A DNA stretch of 64,000 nucleotides, taken from positions 1-64,000 of the forward strand of contig JAMPKV010000007.1 of assembly GCA_039962225.1 (NCBI GenBank), written 5' to 3'. Below, one piece after another: positions 46,381-57,109 of the stretch. Both the position numbers and the translations under genes were made by a program. The number at the start of each line of letters is the position of its first letter. Within the stretch, counting starts at the first letter, position 1. The stretch is from Microcoleus sp. AS-A8 (GTDB lineage: Bacteria; Cyanobacteriota; Cyanobacteriia; Cyanobacteriales; Coleofasciculaceae). The notes under the pieces were generated by a model. It saw nothing but the letters and a program-made list of their open reading frames with translations. It was not told the origin of the DNA and searched no databases.

Positions 46381-47379
46381 GTGAAAAATCTCACAGACAA
46401 CACCCCCAATCCCCAATTCCCGGCACTTATGAGCAAAGAACTAGCCATTTCTACGCGTGCACTAACCAAGCAATTTGACCGCCACATTGCCGTTAACGAT
46501 GTCGATTTACAAATCGAGTCGGGTGAAGTTTATGGACTAATTGGGCCAAATGGTGCAGGCAAAACGACCTTGATTCGGATGTTAGCGGCGGCAGAGGAAC
46601 CGACAACTGGAGAAATTTATATTAATGGCGATCGCTTACTCCGCGACCATAGCAATCCCACCCTGAAGCGGCGACTCGGCTACCTTCCCGATGACTATCC
46701 TCTCTATGACGACCTCACTGTCTGGGATTACCTCGATTATTTTGCACGGCTGTATCGTTTACGAGAACCCCTTCGCACCCAACGACTCCGGGAAGTTTTG
46801 GAATTGGTACAGCTAACCAATAAGCGCAATAGCTTAATTTCCACCCTTTCACGGGGGATGAAACAACGCTTGAGTCTCGCGAGAACGATTATTCACGAAC
46901 CCATTCTTCTACTCCTAGATGAACCGGTTTCTGGATTGGACCCGATCGCTAGGATGCAATTTCGGGAAATCATTAAAACCTTGCAAGAAGCTGGGATGAC
47001 AATTCTAATTTCGTCACATGTCCTCAGCGACTTAGCGGAACTTTGCTCTTCAGTGGGAATTATGGAACTCGGCTATTTGGTGGAAAGTGCCTCTTTACAG
47101 GAACTCTACAGTCGTCTGGCACGACAGCACATCGTGATGTCTACCTTGGGGAATTTAGACGCACTGACGGCTGAACTGAAAAATCATCCTTGGGTGGAAG
47201 AGTGGGAGGTTATACCGGGAAGCAAAAATGTGCGAGTTCATTTTTCTGGGACTCCAGAAGATAGTGCGAAATTATTGCGATCGCTGGTTAAATCTGGCAT
47301 CCCTTTAACTGAATTTCACTGCACCCAAGAAGACTTGGAAACGATCTTCCTCAAGCTAGGACACCAGCAAGCTTCTTGA
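46381..47379 (+). CDS. ABC-2 type exporter ATPase
   Basis: The 332-residue form begins at GTG 46381; ATG 46429 is an alternative that still keeps all motifs. Walker A GPNGAGKTT, signature LSRGMKQRLSLARTI, Walker B ILLLLDEPVSGLDP and H-loop SSHV are all present. The C-terminal ~95 residues (from LQELYSRLARQHI) are the accessory domain typical of CcmA-like exporter ATPases. The permease gene follows after 83 bases on the same strand, forming a two-gene exporter. Substrate unknown. Confidence 0.92.
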   Translation: MKNLTDNTPNPQFPALMSKELAISTRALTKQFDRHIAVNDVDLQIESGEVYGLIGPNGAGKTTLIRMLAAAEEPTTGEIYINGDRLLRDHSNPTLKRRLGYLPDDYPLYDDLTVWDYLDYFARLYRLREPLRTQRLREVLELVQLTNKRNSLISTLSRGMKQRLSLARTIIHEPILLLLDEPVSGLDPIARMQFREIIKTLQEAGMTILISSHVLSDLAELCSSVGIMELGYLVESASLQELYSRLARQHIVMSTLGNLDALTAELKNHPWVEEWEVIPGSKNVRVHFSGTPEDSAKLLRSLVKSGIPLTEFHCTQEDLETIFLKLGHQQAS

Positions 47380-47462
47380 TCAGGTTGAAGATTTAAAAAG
47401 TTGAAGAGTGAAAGTTCTATCTTGACACAATGGGCTAACTCTGTATCTGGAGATTGTAACGA

Positions 47463-49334
47463 ATGCAATTTAATTTTCTAGACCGCATTGGTGACTGGAA
47501 TCCGCAGGTATTTCGAGAAATTAAAGGTCGCCTGAATGTTCGGAATATAGCCATTGCCGTGGCCTCATCCCTGCTGGGTCAACTTCTGCTATTCCTATCT
47601 TGGTTGAATCAGCTTCCTCACTATCCTTACTCTCAAGATCAACCTTACTGCCGCCTGCAAAAGACTTTTTTGGCGACTCAAAATCAAAGGTACCAACTGG
47701 ATAACCAATATCGCCAACTTCAAGCCCAATTCAATCGTTATAGCAGCCCTAAAGACTATGACCTGGAAAAAATCCAACAACTCAAAGGCAGCATAGCAGA
47801 AGTCAAGGAAAAAATTCAGCATGTACAAGGCGTGCTCAAAAATAATCTTTGCCCATCTGACGCGATTGATATCCCTCTGTGGTGGCAAGACCATTTTCCG
47901 AAAATGTTCATGTCGCTGAGTGTATTTGTGTTGTTCATCATGTTAGGGGTGGGTATCTACATGCTCATCAGTAATTTGGCGAATGAAGAACGTCGTGGGA
48001 CTCTCAATTTTATCCGACTCAGCCCTCAATCTACGCTGAGTGTTTTGGGCGGCAAGCTGCTGGGAGTTCCTATTTTGCTCTATTTAGCCGCTATTCTTGC
48101 TGTTCCGTTTCATCTGTGGTTAGGATTTTCTGCCCAAATTCCTGGCTTCGAGATTTGTACTTTCTATGCGGTTCTGATTGCCAGTTGTGCGTTCTTCTAT
48201 AGTGCGGCGCTGCTGTTTGGCTTAGTGACTCCTTGGCTGGGAGGATTTCAGTCTTGGTTAGGGAGTGGTGCTGTTGTGCTGTTCTTATTAATGGTTAATT
48301 TCAAACCGATTGATCACAGTCCGCTGGATTGGCTGAATCTGTTTTCTCCGGTTGTGGTTTTACCTTATTTAGTCAATCGGATGGGAACAGAGTATACGGG
48401 TGGAGACTTTCCTTTCTCTATCGGAAAAATCCAAGGGTGGGAATGGTTTAATTTGCCCATTGGTGCAACTGGAATTAGCCTCGCCATTTTCGCGCTGCTG
48501 CATTACGGTTTATGGACAACATGGATTTGGCAAGCTCTCAATCGACACTTTCACAACCCCAATAGCACCATCCTCAGCAAGCACCAAAGTTATTGGCTAG
48601 TTGGCTGTTTTGAAGTTGTGACGTTAGGATTTGCCATGGGAGAGCCACGGGGGAATTTCTGGGTTTCACCCTATTCATTTCTCACCAATCCCGTGTTGCT
48701 GGCGTTCTTCAACGGTGTATTGTTTATCGGTTTAATCGCAGTTCTGGCACCTCAACGCCAAGCTTTACAGGATTGGGCGCGTTATCGCCGGGAGAAGGTG
48801 GCAACACGCAAGGGATTTTGGAATCGTGCGCTGGTACAGGATTTGCTTTGGGGAGAAAAAAGCCCAGAACTACTGGCAATCGCCCTGAATTTAGCGATCG
48901 CAATGACTCCTTTCTTGGTATGGATTACCTTCTTGCCGGGTGACGCTGTTGACAAAACCAAAGCGCTTTTGGCGGTTGGATTCTTTGTCAGCTTGGTGAT
49001 GATTTATGCTTCGGTTGCCCAGCTCATGTTATTGATGAAAACGAATAAGCGATCGCTTTGGGCTGTGGGCACCATCGCCGCTTTGCTGGTTGTGCCTCCG
49101 ATGAGCCTCTCTATCCTGGGTATTGAACCCATGGAAAATGCCACTCTCTGGCTAGTGTCAACGTTTCCCTGGGCAGCTATAGAACATGCGGCTACGACAA
49201 CCGGATTGATGGTGCTCTTGGGTGAGTGGACTGTCTTGGTATTGCTAAACGTCCGGTTGACGCGTCAACTGCAACGCGCTGGTGAATCGCAAACTAAAGC
49301 TTTATTGGCAGGGCGTCCTGTATCAACCAACTAA
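47463..49334 (+). CDS. ABC-2 type exporter permease
   Basis: The 623-residue integral membrane protein has about twelve hydrophobic segments. After the first helix (about 27-47) comes a roughly 90-residue soluble insert rich in Gln (QLDNQYRQLQAQFNRY, IQQLKGSIAEVKEKIQ) that looks coiled coil and carries two Cys (one at each end). ERRGTLNFIRLSPQSTLSVL is the conserved cytoplasmic elbow of ABC-2 permeases. Pairs with the ATPase upstream. A GC-rich hairpin follows the stop codon. Confidence 0.88.
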   Translation: MQFNFLDRIGDWNPQVFREIKGRLNVRNIAIAVASSLLGQLLLFLSWLNQLPHYPYSQDQPYCRLQKTFLATQNQRYQLDNQYRQLQAQFNRYSSPKDYDLEKIQQLKGSIAEVKEKIQHVQGVLKNNLCPSDAIDIPLWWQDHFPKMFMSLSVFVLFIMLGVGIYMLISNLANEERRGTLNFIRLSPQSTLSVLGGKLLGVPILLYLAAILAVPFHLWLGFSAQIPGFEICTFYAVLIASCAFFYSAALLFGLVTPWLGGFQSWLGSGAVVLFLLMVNFKPIDHSPLDWLNLFSPVVVLPYLVNRMGTEYTGGDFPFSIGKIQGWEWFNLPIGATGISLAIFALLHYGLWTTWIWQALNRHFHNPNSTILSKHQSYWLVGCFEVVTLGFAMGEPRGNFWVSPYSFLTNPVLLAFFNGVLFIGLIAVLAPQRQALQDWARYRREKVATRKGFWNRALVQDLLWGEKSPELLAIALNLAIAMTPFLVWITFLPGDAVDKTKALLAVGFFVSLVMIYASVAQLMLLMKTNKRSLWAVGTIAALLVVPPMSLSILGIEPMENATLWLVSTFPWAAIEHAATTTGLMVLLGEWTVLVLLNVRLTRQLQRAGESQTKALLAGRPVSTN

Positions 49335-49395
49335 ACTCACATTACAGTTAAAGATACCGTTGGCAAATTAGTGAGGGGTGTGACCCCTCCCCCAG

Positions 49396-49418
49396 CCCCT
49401 CCCCATTGCGGGGAGGGG
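49396..49418 (+). terminator. GC-rich hairpin after the exporter operon
   Basis: A nine-pair stem (CCCCTCCCC/GGGGAGGGG) with a five-base loop lies about 60 bases after the permease stop. No T tract follows, so it could be a stabilising repeat as well as a terminator. Confidence 0.55.
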
Positions 49419-49559
49419 AGCCAGAGGATTTCAGTGGAAGTCCTGCTTTTTCCAGTTGACGAGGCAACAGATAATTTTGAGCGATCGCAATTTTCTCCGG
49501 CTCAGAATAACCCGATAATTCAATAATTTCCAAAACAAACAAGGGAAGGGGGGAGATTG

Positions 49560-50246
49560 ATGAACATGCAATTTCGAGACCGCACCGAAGCCGGTCAGTT
49601 GCTGGCGAGAAAACTCACAGCCTATGCAAATCGTTCAGACGTTCTGGTATTGGGGCTGCCTCGTGGTGGTGTACCTGTGGCCTTTGAAGTGGCAAAGGCA
49701 CTAAAAGCTCCTTTAGATATCTGCCTAGTACGCAAGTTGAGGGTACCCGGACACAAAGAATTGGCGATGGGAGCGATTGCTAAAGACGAGGTATTGGTGA
49801 TTGATAAGGGAACCCTCGAATGGCTCGGTATATCCAGGGAATTGATAGAGCACGTAGCGACGATTGAGCGGCAGGAATTGCAGCAGCGCGATCGCATTTA
49901 CCGAAGGAACCGCTCCATGCCCAATGTACAAGGGCGCACCATCATCCTCGTCGATGACGGCATTGCTACAGGCTCAACAGTGCGTGCGGCTATTGCCACA
50001 TTGCGACAGCAGCAGCCTGCCCAGATTGTGGTGGCGGTTCCCGTGGCATCCGCCTCAACATGCAAGGATTTGACAACAGAAGTGGAAAACGTGGTCTATG
50101 TCCAAGCACCAGAGGCGCTTGGTTCCCTTAGCCGTTGGTATGTCCATTTCTCGCCAACCACTGACGAACAAGTGTGTAGTCTGCTGGCCCAAGCGAATAA
50201 TGTGCAAACAACGGCATCACCCACTAGGAACCTGAGTTCGACGTAA
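49560..50246 (+). CDS. Phosphoribosyltransferase-family protein
   Basis: The protein has 228 residues from ATG 49560; TTG 49557 precedes it directly. The PRPP-binding loop is [13 protein letters not shown], and a glycine-rich [16 protein letters not shown] is near the N-terminus. The region between ([16 protein letters not shown]) is characteristic of a bacterial group of PRTase-fold proteins often fused or adjacent to hydrolases. Substrate unknown; it may be a salvage or regulatory enzyme. About 10 bases upstream lies GGGGGGAG, a strong ribosome site. Confidence 0.88.
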   Translation: MNMQFRDRTEAGQLLARKLTAYANRSDVLVLGLPRGGVPVAFEVAKALKAPLDICLVRKLRVPGHKELAMGAIAKDEVLVIDKGTLEWLGISRELIEHVATIERQELQQRDRIYRRNRSMPNVQGRTIILVDDGIATGSTVRAAIATLRQQQPAQIVVAVPVASASTCKDLTTEVENVVYVQAPEALGSLSRWYVHFSPTTDEQVCSLLAQANNVQTTASPTRNLSST

Positions 50247-50341
50247 GCCAATGAGGTCAAAGCTAGCTGCCAATGTGCTTACAGACAAAATTCTCACAGC
50301 AGTTACTTGTCAATTAACTCAAATTCATGACCATTCCCAGA

Positions 50342-51079
50342 CTACGAAATGCCAGCCCCTACAAGGGTTTTCAACCTTGATGCGTTGAGAACCGCGTTTC
50401 CACCCCCGTCGTTGTTGAAGTAGACGAACACGCTGTACCCCTTTTCTTCCCACTCACGAAGACGGCTTGCCCACCAGTGCAGGTCTGCCTCGGAGTAGAA
50501 ACCTGCATAGAGATGATGGGGGTCAGGTCCGTGCATACGCACATACACGAATGATTCTGTTGCGCGAAGAATGCAGGGGAGGTCGGCTCCGCTCATGACA
50601 CAGTAGGCAGCGCCATTTTGTGACAACAGCGAAAATACCTCTTCTATGTGCCAAGAAGGATGCCGGAATTCAATAGCCACTTTTAACCAGGGTGGCTTCT
50701 GCTCCAGGAAGTAGGCCAGACGAGCATAGTCGTAGCTAAACTGGGGAGAAAGCTGGACGAGCAGAATCCCAAATTTGTCGCCCAGATGGCGCAGTCCGGA
50801 GCAAATCCTTGAAAGCCACTTTTCCGGCGCGTAGAGACGTGCGCTATGGGTCAGGCCGCGAGGTGCTTTGACACTCATGAGGAATCCATCAGGCAGGCGT
50901 TGTCGCCAGCTAGCAAAGGTGGAGTCAGTTGGCCAACGGTAGTAGGTGCTGTTGACTTCGACGGTGTGATAGTGCTGACTATAGTAGTCGAGCCTCAAGC
51001 GCGGTAGTAGTTGTTGGGGATAGAGTACACCCTGCCAGTGGTCATAGCTCCAACCTGAGGTGCCAATGTGAATAGCCAT
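50342..51079 (-). CDS. DUF72 family protein
   Basis: The protein has 245 residues from ATG 51079, where the family sequence starts (IHIGTSGWSYDHW). The frame stays open to 51193, but that extension is poorly conserved in character. Other family features: VNSTYYRWPTDSTFASWRQ, LPDGFLMSVKAPRGLTH, and a closing VYFNNDGGGNAVLNA. DUF72 (YecE) proteins adopt a TIM-barrel fold with unknown activity. No operon partner. Confidence 0.9.
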   Translation of the reverse strand: MAIHIGTSGWSYDHWQGVLYPQQLLPRLRLDYYSQHYHTVEVNSTYYRWPTDSTFASWRQRLPDGFLMSVKAPRGLTHSARLYAPEKWLSRICSGLRHLGDKFGILLVQLSPQFSYDYARLAYFLEQKPPWLKVAIEFRHPSWHIEEVFSLLSQNGAAYCVMSGADLPCILRATESFVYVRMHGPDPHHLYAGFYSEADLHWWASRLREWEEKGYSVFVYFNNDGGGNAVLNASRLKTLVGAGIS

Positions 51080-51508
51080 CACCCTTTTCCCACAACCTTT
51101 TTCCTTCAATACTACACAGTTGGAGCAATTGCTAGAAAATAAATTGGGTTTTGGGGGTATGGGAGATGTTGGAAAGTGCTGGAAAGGCGACAAGCACTCA
51201 GGGCAATGGGTATATCCCGTTTTTGTAAAAATACAGTCGGCGGGGGAGATTTTAGATATAAACTAAACTCTCCTCACGCTTCTTTAAAGGGTAGACATTT
51301 GAGATGCTCCCATTGCCCTCAAAACTTCAACTCAGAGTGAATAAAAACTTGTAACCCAAGCTAGGCGAGACTAATATTTACAAGGTCAAGGTAATAATAC
51401 AGCCGTAAAAAGCTAATTTCAACAACAGAACAAGTACAGGAATTATGTCAGCATGTCTTAATTTACAAGGAAACTTAACTTTTGAATAGCTTATTACTAA
51501 AATTTTAG
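51080..51508. other. Intergenic region
   Basis: About 430 AT-rich bases separate two minus-strand genes. The DUF72 promoter should be here. The upstream extension of the DUF72 frame overlaps its first 115 bases. No other gene seen. Confidence 0.4.
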
Positions 51509-54313
51509 TTAACTTAGCCCACAAAAATTTAAGCTAAACTCTGTACCCCAACGAGAGTTTACTTGAAGTGTTCCTTCAAGTTGCTGTACTAAAATCTGCA
51601 CCAACTTAAGTCCCAGTGAATTAACAGCTTTGAGTTCCCAATTCGGTGGCAATCCTATCCCGTTATCCCTAATAATTAGGGTATAATGATTGTATTCTTC
51701 AACATGAAGAACGATATAAATTGTTCCTTTAGCATTGTTGGGGAAAGCATATTTCAAAGCATTTGAAACTAGCTCATTGATAATCAAACCACAAGGAATA
51801 GCTGTATCGACATTGAGAGCAACTTTATCAAGCTCTAACTTCAGATTTATGTGATCTACATCTACTCCGTAGCTTGAAAATAAGTAGCTGCTCAAGTCCT
51901 CAATATATTCAGCAAAATCGATTCTTGCAAAGTCTTTAAATTTATACAACGTTTCGTGAACAAGCACCATTGCTCTGATGCGGTTGGAACAATGCTTGAA
52001 GAGTTCCAGCGTTGCTTGCTCCTCTATTTGCTGAGATTGTAAGTCGAGCAAGCTTGATATCACCTGTAAATTGTTTTTAACCCGATGGTGAATTTCTTGG
52101 AGTAAAACTTCTTTTTCCCGTAATGATTCCTGAATTTGTATCTCTGCAATCTTACGCTGCGTGATATTAGTAGCAACACCAAGGACTTGACGAACTTGAC
52201 CATCGCTTGAAAAAAGCGGTTTTTTAAGAGTTTGAAACCACTGAACTTCACCACTCTGGGTGTGGTAAGGCTCTTCTGCAATCAATATTTCCTGTAAAGT
52301 AGTGAACACTTCCTGATCTTGAGCAATGAACCGTTTTACATCTTCTTGATTTGGATGTAACTCAGCATCTGTAAGCCCTGTTATGTTTTCGACATTTCTT
52401 CCAAAAACCTTAAACCAGGTTTGATTACAGAGTACAAACTTTCCTTCCCTATCTTTAACAAAAATTGCATTCGGATTAGTATCAAGAATATTTTGGAGCA
52501 ATTCATGCTGAGCTTTGAGTTTTTCCTGAGTAAACTTCCGCTCTGTAATATTGTAAGTAATACCTAAAATTTGATAAATTTCTCCTCGTTCATTTAGTAA
52601 CGGTACATAACTAACAACAAAAGTGATTTGACCAACACTTGCCAAACTTATAGTGCATTCTGCTGTCTGTGAGGTTTGTGTTTCCACAGCCTTAAGCAGA
52701 TACGGCAGATAAGCATCTGTAATCTCTGGCGGGTGTATCTCCTCATCCGTATGACCGAGCAGTGCCGACTCCGGCAACCCACCTATCCTAACTCCGTGTG
52801 CATTCACAAACTGGAATCGCCGATTAGCATCGTAGATAACAAAGGTATCAGGGAAGTGATCAACGGCCAGCCGAAATCGCTTTTCTGAGAGGCTCAGTGC
52901 CTCATTTGTCTTTTTTAGGGCGGCAAAAGACTCTTGCAACTGTTGTGCCATTTGGTTAAAAGATTGAGCCAAAATCTCCAGTTCATGGATGCCCTTTACC
53001 TCAACTTTGGGGTCTAACTGACAGCTGGCAAAGTCCGACATGGCAATCCGCTTGGCTAAGGCACTAGATGCTTTGCTCAAACGGAGAATAGGACGGCTAA
53101 TCCAACGAGCAGTGACAAGTCCTAGAAGCGTAGCTAGCACCAATGCCAAAAGACACAGCAGGATAGTGGTACGGGTGTTGGCCTTGATTTCCTTCATGAA
53201 ATCGTCTTCTGGAACAACCACCACAATTACCCAATCCAACCCATGAGTATCAGCAAAGGGTGTTACCTGTAGTAATTGCCGCTTGCCATCAATTTTGAAG
53301 TCAAGCTGCTGACTGCCATGAATTCCACTGAGGTCACCAAAGCGTTCTATCAAGTACTGTCCTGTGAGACGAGTTAAACGGTTGCTGCTGTGGATGGCCT
53401 GAAGTCGTTTTCGTTCCTCTGTTTCTCCTTTCTTGCTAATAGTAAAGAGCTTCTCGGTCGTTGAACTCGCCACTAAGTCTCCAGAGCGCTCCACAATAAA
53501 TGTTTGTCCACACTGACCAATTTTCAAATCATGTAAAAAGTCACCAATCTGCGACAGAGATAGTGTTGCATTAGTGACTCCAAGCAAAGTGCCTGTTCTG
53601 TCGTCGTACAAAGGTCGGGCAGCACTGATGGCGAGTGACGATGAAGAAAAATATGGGTAAATCTCACTCCAAGTTAGTTTCCCGGCTTTGACAGCAGCCT
53701 TATACCAGGGGCGAGTTCGAGGATCGAAAGTTTCATTAACTTTAATTAGCTGGGCGCGATACCCCTGGTTATCCGTAGTGTAGGTATGATACTTACCGCC
53801 AGTAGACTTGTCCACGACTCGAATTACCAGCGTACCATCAGCGAGGCGGTCAACCGATTGAATTTCTCCCTGTTCGTTACCAAAAGCGATGGGACGAAGC
53901 GACTTAAACAACTGCATTTGGTGCCAAAAGTGACGTTCTAGGCTGGCTGAGTCCTGTATATTCAACTGACCAAGACGGACGGCATCAGCGTTAATTTGAG
54001 CAACTATGTGCGGTGTCTGCATATAGGTGGTCATCTGTTGCCGGATGTGGGCTGTAACTTCAATTTTCAACTGTCTGGCAATCTTATTGACATGTTTCTG
54101 TCCGTTGCGTAACGATAACCACCCTGTTAATCCCACAGATGCAAAGATTTGGATTAAAAATGGCACTATTAAGACGAGGCATAGCGGGATTTTTCGCTTA
54201 GTTTTTGAACTTTGATGCTCACTTATTAGCCGCGTCATAAATGATTTGGGTAAAGGGTTCTGTGTTTGGGTTTCATTGCCTTGTTGGTTATAAGTTTTTA
54301 TAACTCCCCACAC
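51509..54313 (-). CDS. Cache-HAMP-PAS sensor kinase of HisKA_2 type
   Basis: The protein has 934 residues; an internal ATG 54238 is a possible shorter start. The first membrane helix lies at about 42-62, and a large extracytoplasmic Cache-type sensor spans about 65-375, including TFDPRTRPWYKAAVKAGKL. A second helix (about 383-403) and a HAMP domain follow, then two PAS domains (475-595 and 600-720). The DHp is HisKA_2/HWE-like, with EIHHRVKNNLQVISSLLDLQ (His743 in HRVKN). The ATPase domain has NELVSNALKYAF and DNGIGLP. The Cache domain suggests sensing a small molecule outside the membrane. No response regulator adjacent. Confidence 0.9.
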   Translation of the reverse strand: MWGVIKTYNQQGNETQTQNPLPKSFMTRLISEHQSSKTKRKIPLCLVLIVPFLIQIFASVGLTGWLSLRNGQKHVNKIARQLKIEVTAHIRQQMTTYMQTPHIVAQINADAVRLGQLNIQDSASLERHFWHQMQLFKSLRPIAFGNEQGEIQSVDRLADGTLVIRVVDKSTGGKYHTYTTDNQGYRAQLIKVNETFDPRTRPWYKAAVKAGKLTWSEIYPYFSSSSLAISAARPLYDDRTGTLLGVTNATLSLSQIGDFLHDLKIGQCGQTFIVERSGDLVASSTTEKLFTISKKGETEERKRLQAIHSSNRLTRLTGQYLIERFGDLSGIHGSQQLDFKIDGKRQLLQVTPFADTHGLDWVIVVVVPEDDFMKEIKANTRTTILLCLLALVLATLLGLVTARWISRPILRLSKASSALAKRIAMSDFASCQLDPKVEVKGIHELEILAQSFNQMAQQLQESFAALKKTNEALSLSEKRFRLAVDHFPDTFVIYDANRRFQFVNAHGVRIGGLPESALLGHTDEEIHPPEITDAYLPYLLKAVETQTSQTAECTISLASVGQITFVVSYVPLLNERGEIYQILGITYNITERKFTQEKLKAQHELLQNILDTNPNAIFVKDREGKFVLCNQTWFKVFGRNVENITGLTDAELHPNQEDVKRFIAQDQEVFTTLQEILIAEEPYHTQSGEVQWFQTLKKPLFSSDGQVRQVLGVATNITQRKIAEIQIQESLREKEVLLQEIHHRVKNNLQVISSLLDLQSQQIEEQATLELFKHCSNRIRAMVLVHETLYKFKDFARIDFAEYIEDLSSYLFSSYGVDVDHINLKLELDKVALNVDTAIPCGLIINELVSNALKYAFPNNAKGTIYIVLHVEEYNHYTLIIRDNGIGLPPNWELKAVNSLGLKLVQILVQQLEGTLQVNSRWGTEFSLNFCGLS

Positions 54314-54777
54314 CGATGGATGTCCAATTTTCCCAGATCGGATATAAGTGAAGCTTCCCCCTAGTGAATGAATCGCCTGTTGGCTTCACTCCGATGAAGA
54401 GAGTTTTTATAGTTCAATTGTGTATTTGATCAAGGAGGTCTGGTTAATCTGAGACAGCCACATGAGTCATTGCTCAAAAAAACTTTAGTTGACTTAAACT
54501 ATCCCAGAATAGTTGTTCTAAATCCATGTAGATTGATTACCCCACAACCTCAAAGCTGAGGCTCCAACCTGATCAGTTATTTCTGCGTGGGTGCATCAGA
54601 GGTTTAGCTCAATCGCTTTACCCCCAATTCTTTACCCTCAAAATTAATTGAGGTGGGCTATGATCGTTCAACCGTATAGACTCTCCAGGTGAAACAGAGC
54701 ATAGTCCTAGCGCTAGCACACTCACTAAGAGCCGATCACATACGTCCACATCACAATCCATTCCAATAAGGAGTGCG
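54314..54777. other. Upstream region of the kinase and of the hydrolase remnant
   Basis: Around 460 bases with no recognised gene. The missing N-terminal part of the hydrolase remnant is not found here in any frame I could see. Confidence 0.4.
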
Positions 54778-55095
54778 GTGGCTTTGATGGCGGCGGCTCA
54801 ATATCCAGAGGTCATTCGTGCGATTGTCTCTAGCGGCGGTCATCCCCACTTAGCTGGCTCCGCTTTATCTCGTGTCAAGGCACCAACCCTCCTGATTGTG
54901 GGCGAAAATGATATCCCAGTCCAGGAGATGAATCAGGAAGCACTTAAACATCTGCATACCGAAAAACAGCTTGAAATTATTCCTGGTGCAAGCCACTTAT
55001 TTGAGGAGTTACGGACGCTAGAAAACGTCTGCGAGTTGGCCAGTCAATGGTTCGAGCAACATCTCACGCCAGCGCATCAATCGATTCTGCCTTGA
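54778..55095 (+). pseudogene. C-terminal remnant of an alpha/beta hydrolase
   Basis: The 105-residue frame starts at GTG and contains only the last third of a dienelactone-hydrolase-like protein: AAAQYPEVIRAIVSSGGHP, APTLLIVGENDIPV (catalytic Asp region), PGASHLFEELRTLE (catalytic His) and ASQWFEQHL. The nucleophile Ser elbow (GxSxG) that would precede AALMAAA is absent. Likely a decayed gene; no partner needed. Confidence 0.7.
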
Positions 55096-55229
55096 TTTAG
55101 GGGCATCCAAAAACCAATCCATGGTTGGTAGGGGCACGGCAACCGTATGAATCTCCATAAAGACCCAATATTAGTCTTGTCTTTCTAGTAGCCAGTCCAT
55201 TAGCGTAGCCCAGGCTGTCACTTAAGCCT

Positions 55230-56051
55230 TCAATCCTGCATTACCTTCACCTTACGACCTACCGGAACACACATCGGCGTTCCCGCCACTGGGTCTTGCA
55301 TAATATGAGACTCCAAGCCAAAAACCTCGCGCACCATTGTCTCTGTCATCACTTGCATTGGTACACCTTGTGCATAAACTTGACCCTGCCGCACCGCCAC
55401 TAAATAATCGGCATAGCGGCACGCCTGGTTCAGGTCATGCAGTACCATCACAATTGTCCGCCCCTTGCTCTGATTTAACTCGTAAAGCAAATCCAGCACC
55501 TCAACTTGATGCGCCAAGTCCAAGAACGTCGTTGGTTCATCCAGTAGCAAAATCTCAGTATCCTGCGCTAATGCCATGGCAATCCAAGCACGCTGACGCT
55601 GTCCACCGGATAGGGTATCCAGTCCTCGGTCTGCTAAATGGAGCATCCCCGTAATTACCAACGCCTGTTCTACCAGTAGTTCATCGTCTTTAGACCACTG
55701 CTGCAACCAGTTTTGGTAAGGATAACGACCCATCGCCACCAAGTCCCGCACCGTCAACCCTTCGGGAGCAACGGGGCCTTGAGGCAAAATTCCCAGTCGC
55801 TTGGCTACGGCTTTTGTGGATAACTTGAAAATGTCAGCACTATCGAGGTAAACTTTGCCAGCACGAGGTTTCAGCAATCTTGCTAGCCCCCGCAGCAAGG
55901 TTGACTTACCACAGCCATTCGGTCCAACTAATGTTGTAATTTTCCCCACTGGAATTGCTAGGTCGAGGTCTGTGATAATGGGTACACCATCATAAGCTAG
56001 GCAGAGTCTACGGGTTGACAGAATTTGCGTTGTGTGCATTGGTGATGTCAT
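55230..56051 (-). CDS. FecE-type ABC ATPase for iron/siderophore or cobalamin uptake
   Basis: The 273-residue protein has Walker [11 protein letters not shown]-loop LPQGP, signature [15 protein letters not shown], Walker [17 protein letters not shown] and H-loop VLHDLNQA. This is the FecE/BtuD/FhuC pattern. It overlaps the permease gene by four bases (ATGA), so translation is coupled. Powers the two FecCD-like permeases upstream. Substrate is inferred from the TonB-dependent receptor in the same cluster. Confidence 0.93.
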   Translation of the reverse strand: MTSPMHTTQILSTRRLCLAYDGVPIITDLDLAIPVGKITTLVGPNGCGKSTLLRGLARLLKPRAGKVYLDSADIFKLSTKAVAKRLGILPQGPVAPEGLTVRDLVAMGRYPYQNWLQQWSKDDELLVEQALVITGMLHLADRGLDTLSGGQRQRAWIAMALAQDTEILLLDEPTTFLDLAHQVEVLDLLYELNQSKGRTIVMVLHDLNQACRYADYLVAVRQGQVYAQGVPMQVMTETMVREVFGLESHIMQDPVAGTPMCVPVGRKVKVMQD

Positions 56052-57109
56052 CGCTTGCGGTTGCGGATAAGCAAGTAGAGAAAATAAGGAGTACCGATCG
56101 CGGCTGTCACTACTCCACAGGGAAGCTGGATTGGCGCAAATAAAACTCGCCCCAGCCAGTCAGAGAGAACAACAATCACTCCACCGATAAGTGCCGCCGT
56201 AGGTAGCAAGCCTTCATGAGTTGGCCCCACTAGCTGACGCCCCAAGTGCGGTGCCATCAATCCGACAAAGCCAATCGTACCAGCCACGGCGACGGCTGCA
56301 CCTGCCATTGCTGCACTACTGAGTAAGAGCAACCCGCGCTGCCACTCAACCCTAGCCCCCAAACTTTTAGCAATATCGTCTCCCAGAGAGAGGGTATTCA
56401 GTGGCATCGCAAGTACCAACGATAAGGGGACGAAAACAGCCAACCAAGGCAAAATTGTCCCCAAATGTTCCCAACTGCGTCCATAAACACTTCCTGCTAG
56501 CCAAACCAACGCCTGACTGACATTATTGATCTCCCCAAAGGTGATGATTAATGTTGTTAACGAATTGAGGACAGCCGCAAAGCCGACACCCATTAAAATT
56601 AAACGCAGTGGGGAACTGCCCTTGTCCCAAGCCATTAGGTAAATTACGATAGCAACGGTCAAAGCACCAACGAAGGCAGATAAGGGTAGGACAAATAGAG
56701 GAATCTTAGGAAAGAGAACGATTAAACTGACAGCAGCCAAACCCGCACCCGCATTCACACCAATAATGCCAGGGTCGGCTAAGGGATTGCGCGTCAAACC
56801 TTGAAGTATAGTCCCGGAGAGAGCTAAACCAACTCCAGCCGTGAAGGCAACTAACGTCCGGGGTAGGCGCAATGTATTAATAATGAACGGATAATCTGGG
56901 TTAGCGCTCGGCAATCCCAAAATCGTTTTGAGAACTTCCAGGGAAGGAATTGGATACTCGCCCTGTCCGACGTTGAGGACAATTGCCATCAGGGTAACCA
57001 ATCCTAACACCAGCAGCACCATGGGTACACGCTGATCCAAGTGAAAAGACACTGGCAACTGTTGGGGACGAATAACCAGCCAGTTTTTTCTCATCGTTTC
57101 ACTTTCCAC
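56048..57109 (-). CDS. FecCD-family ABC permease (second subunit)
   Basis: The 353-residue protein (first ATG 57109; ATG 57094 is close) has about nine to ten helices. FecCD hallmarks include [23 protein letters not shown]-rich loop and the EAA-like [19 protein letters not shown]. It overlaps both neighbours and forms a heterodimer with the preceding permease. Imports an iron complex or cobalamin across the inner membrane. Confidence 0.93.
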   Translation of the reverse strand: MESETMRKNWLVIRPQQLPVSFHLDQRVPMVLLVLGLVTLMAIVLNVGQGEYPIPSLEVLKTILGLPSANPDYPFIINTLRLPRTLVAFTAGVGLALSGTILQGLTRNPLADPGIIGVNAGAGLAAVSLIVLFPKIPLFVLPLSAFVGALTVAIVIYLMAWDKGSSPLRLILMGVGFAAVLNSLTTLIITFGEINNVSQALVWLAGSVYGRSWEHLGTILPWLAVFVPLSLVLAMPLNTLSLGDDIAKSLGARVEWQRGLLLLSSAAMAGAAVAVAGTIGFVGLMAPHLGRQLVGPTHEGLLPTAALIGGVIVVLSDWLGRVLFAPIQLPCGVVTAAIGTPYFLYLLIRNRKR

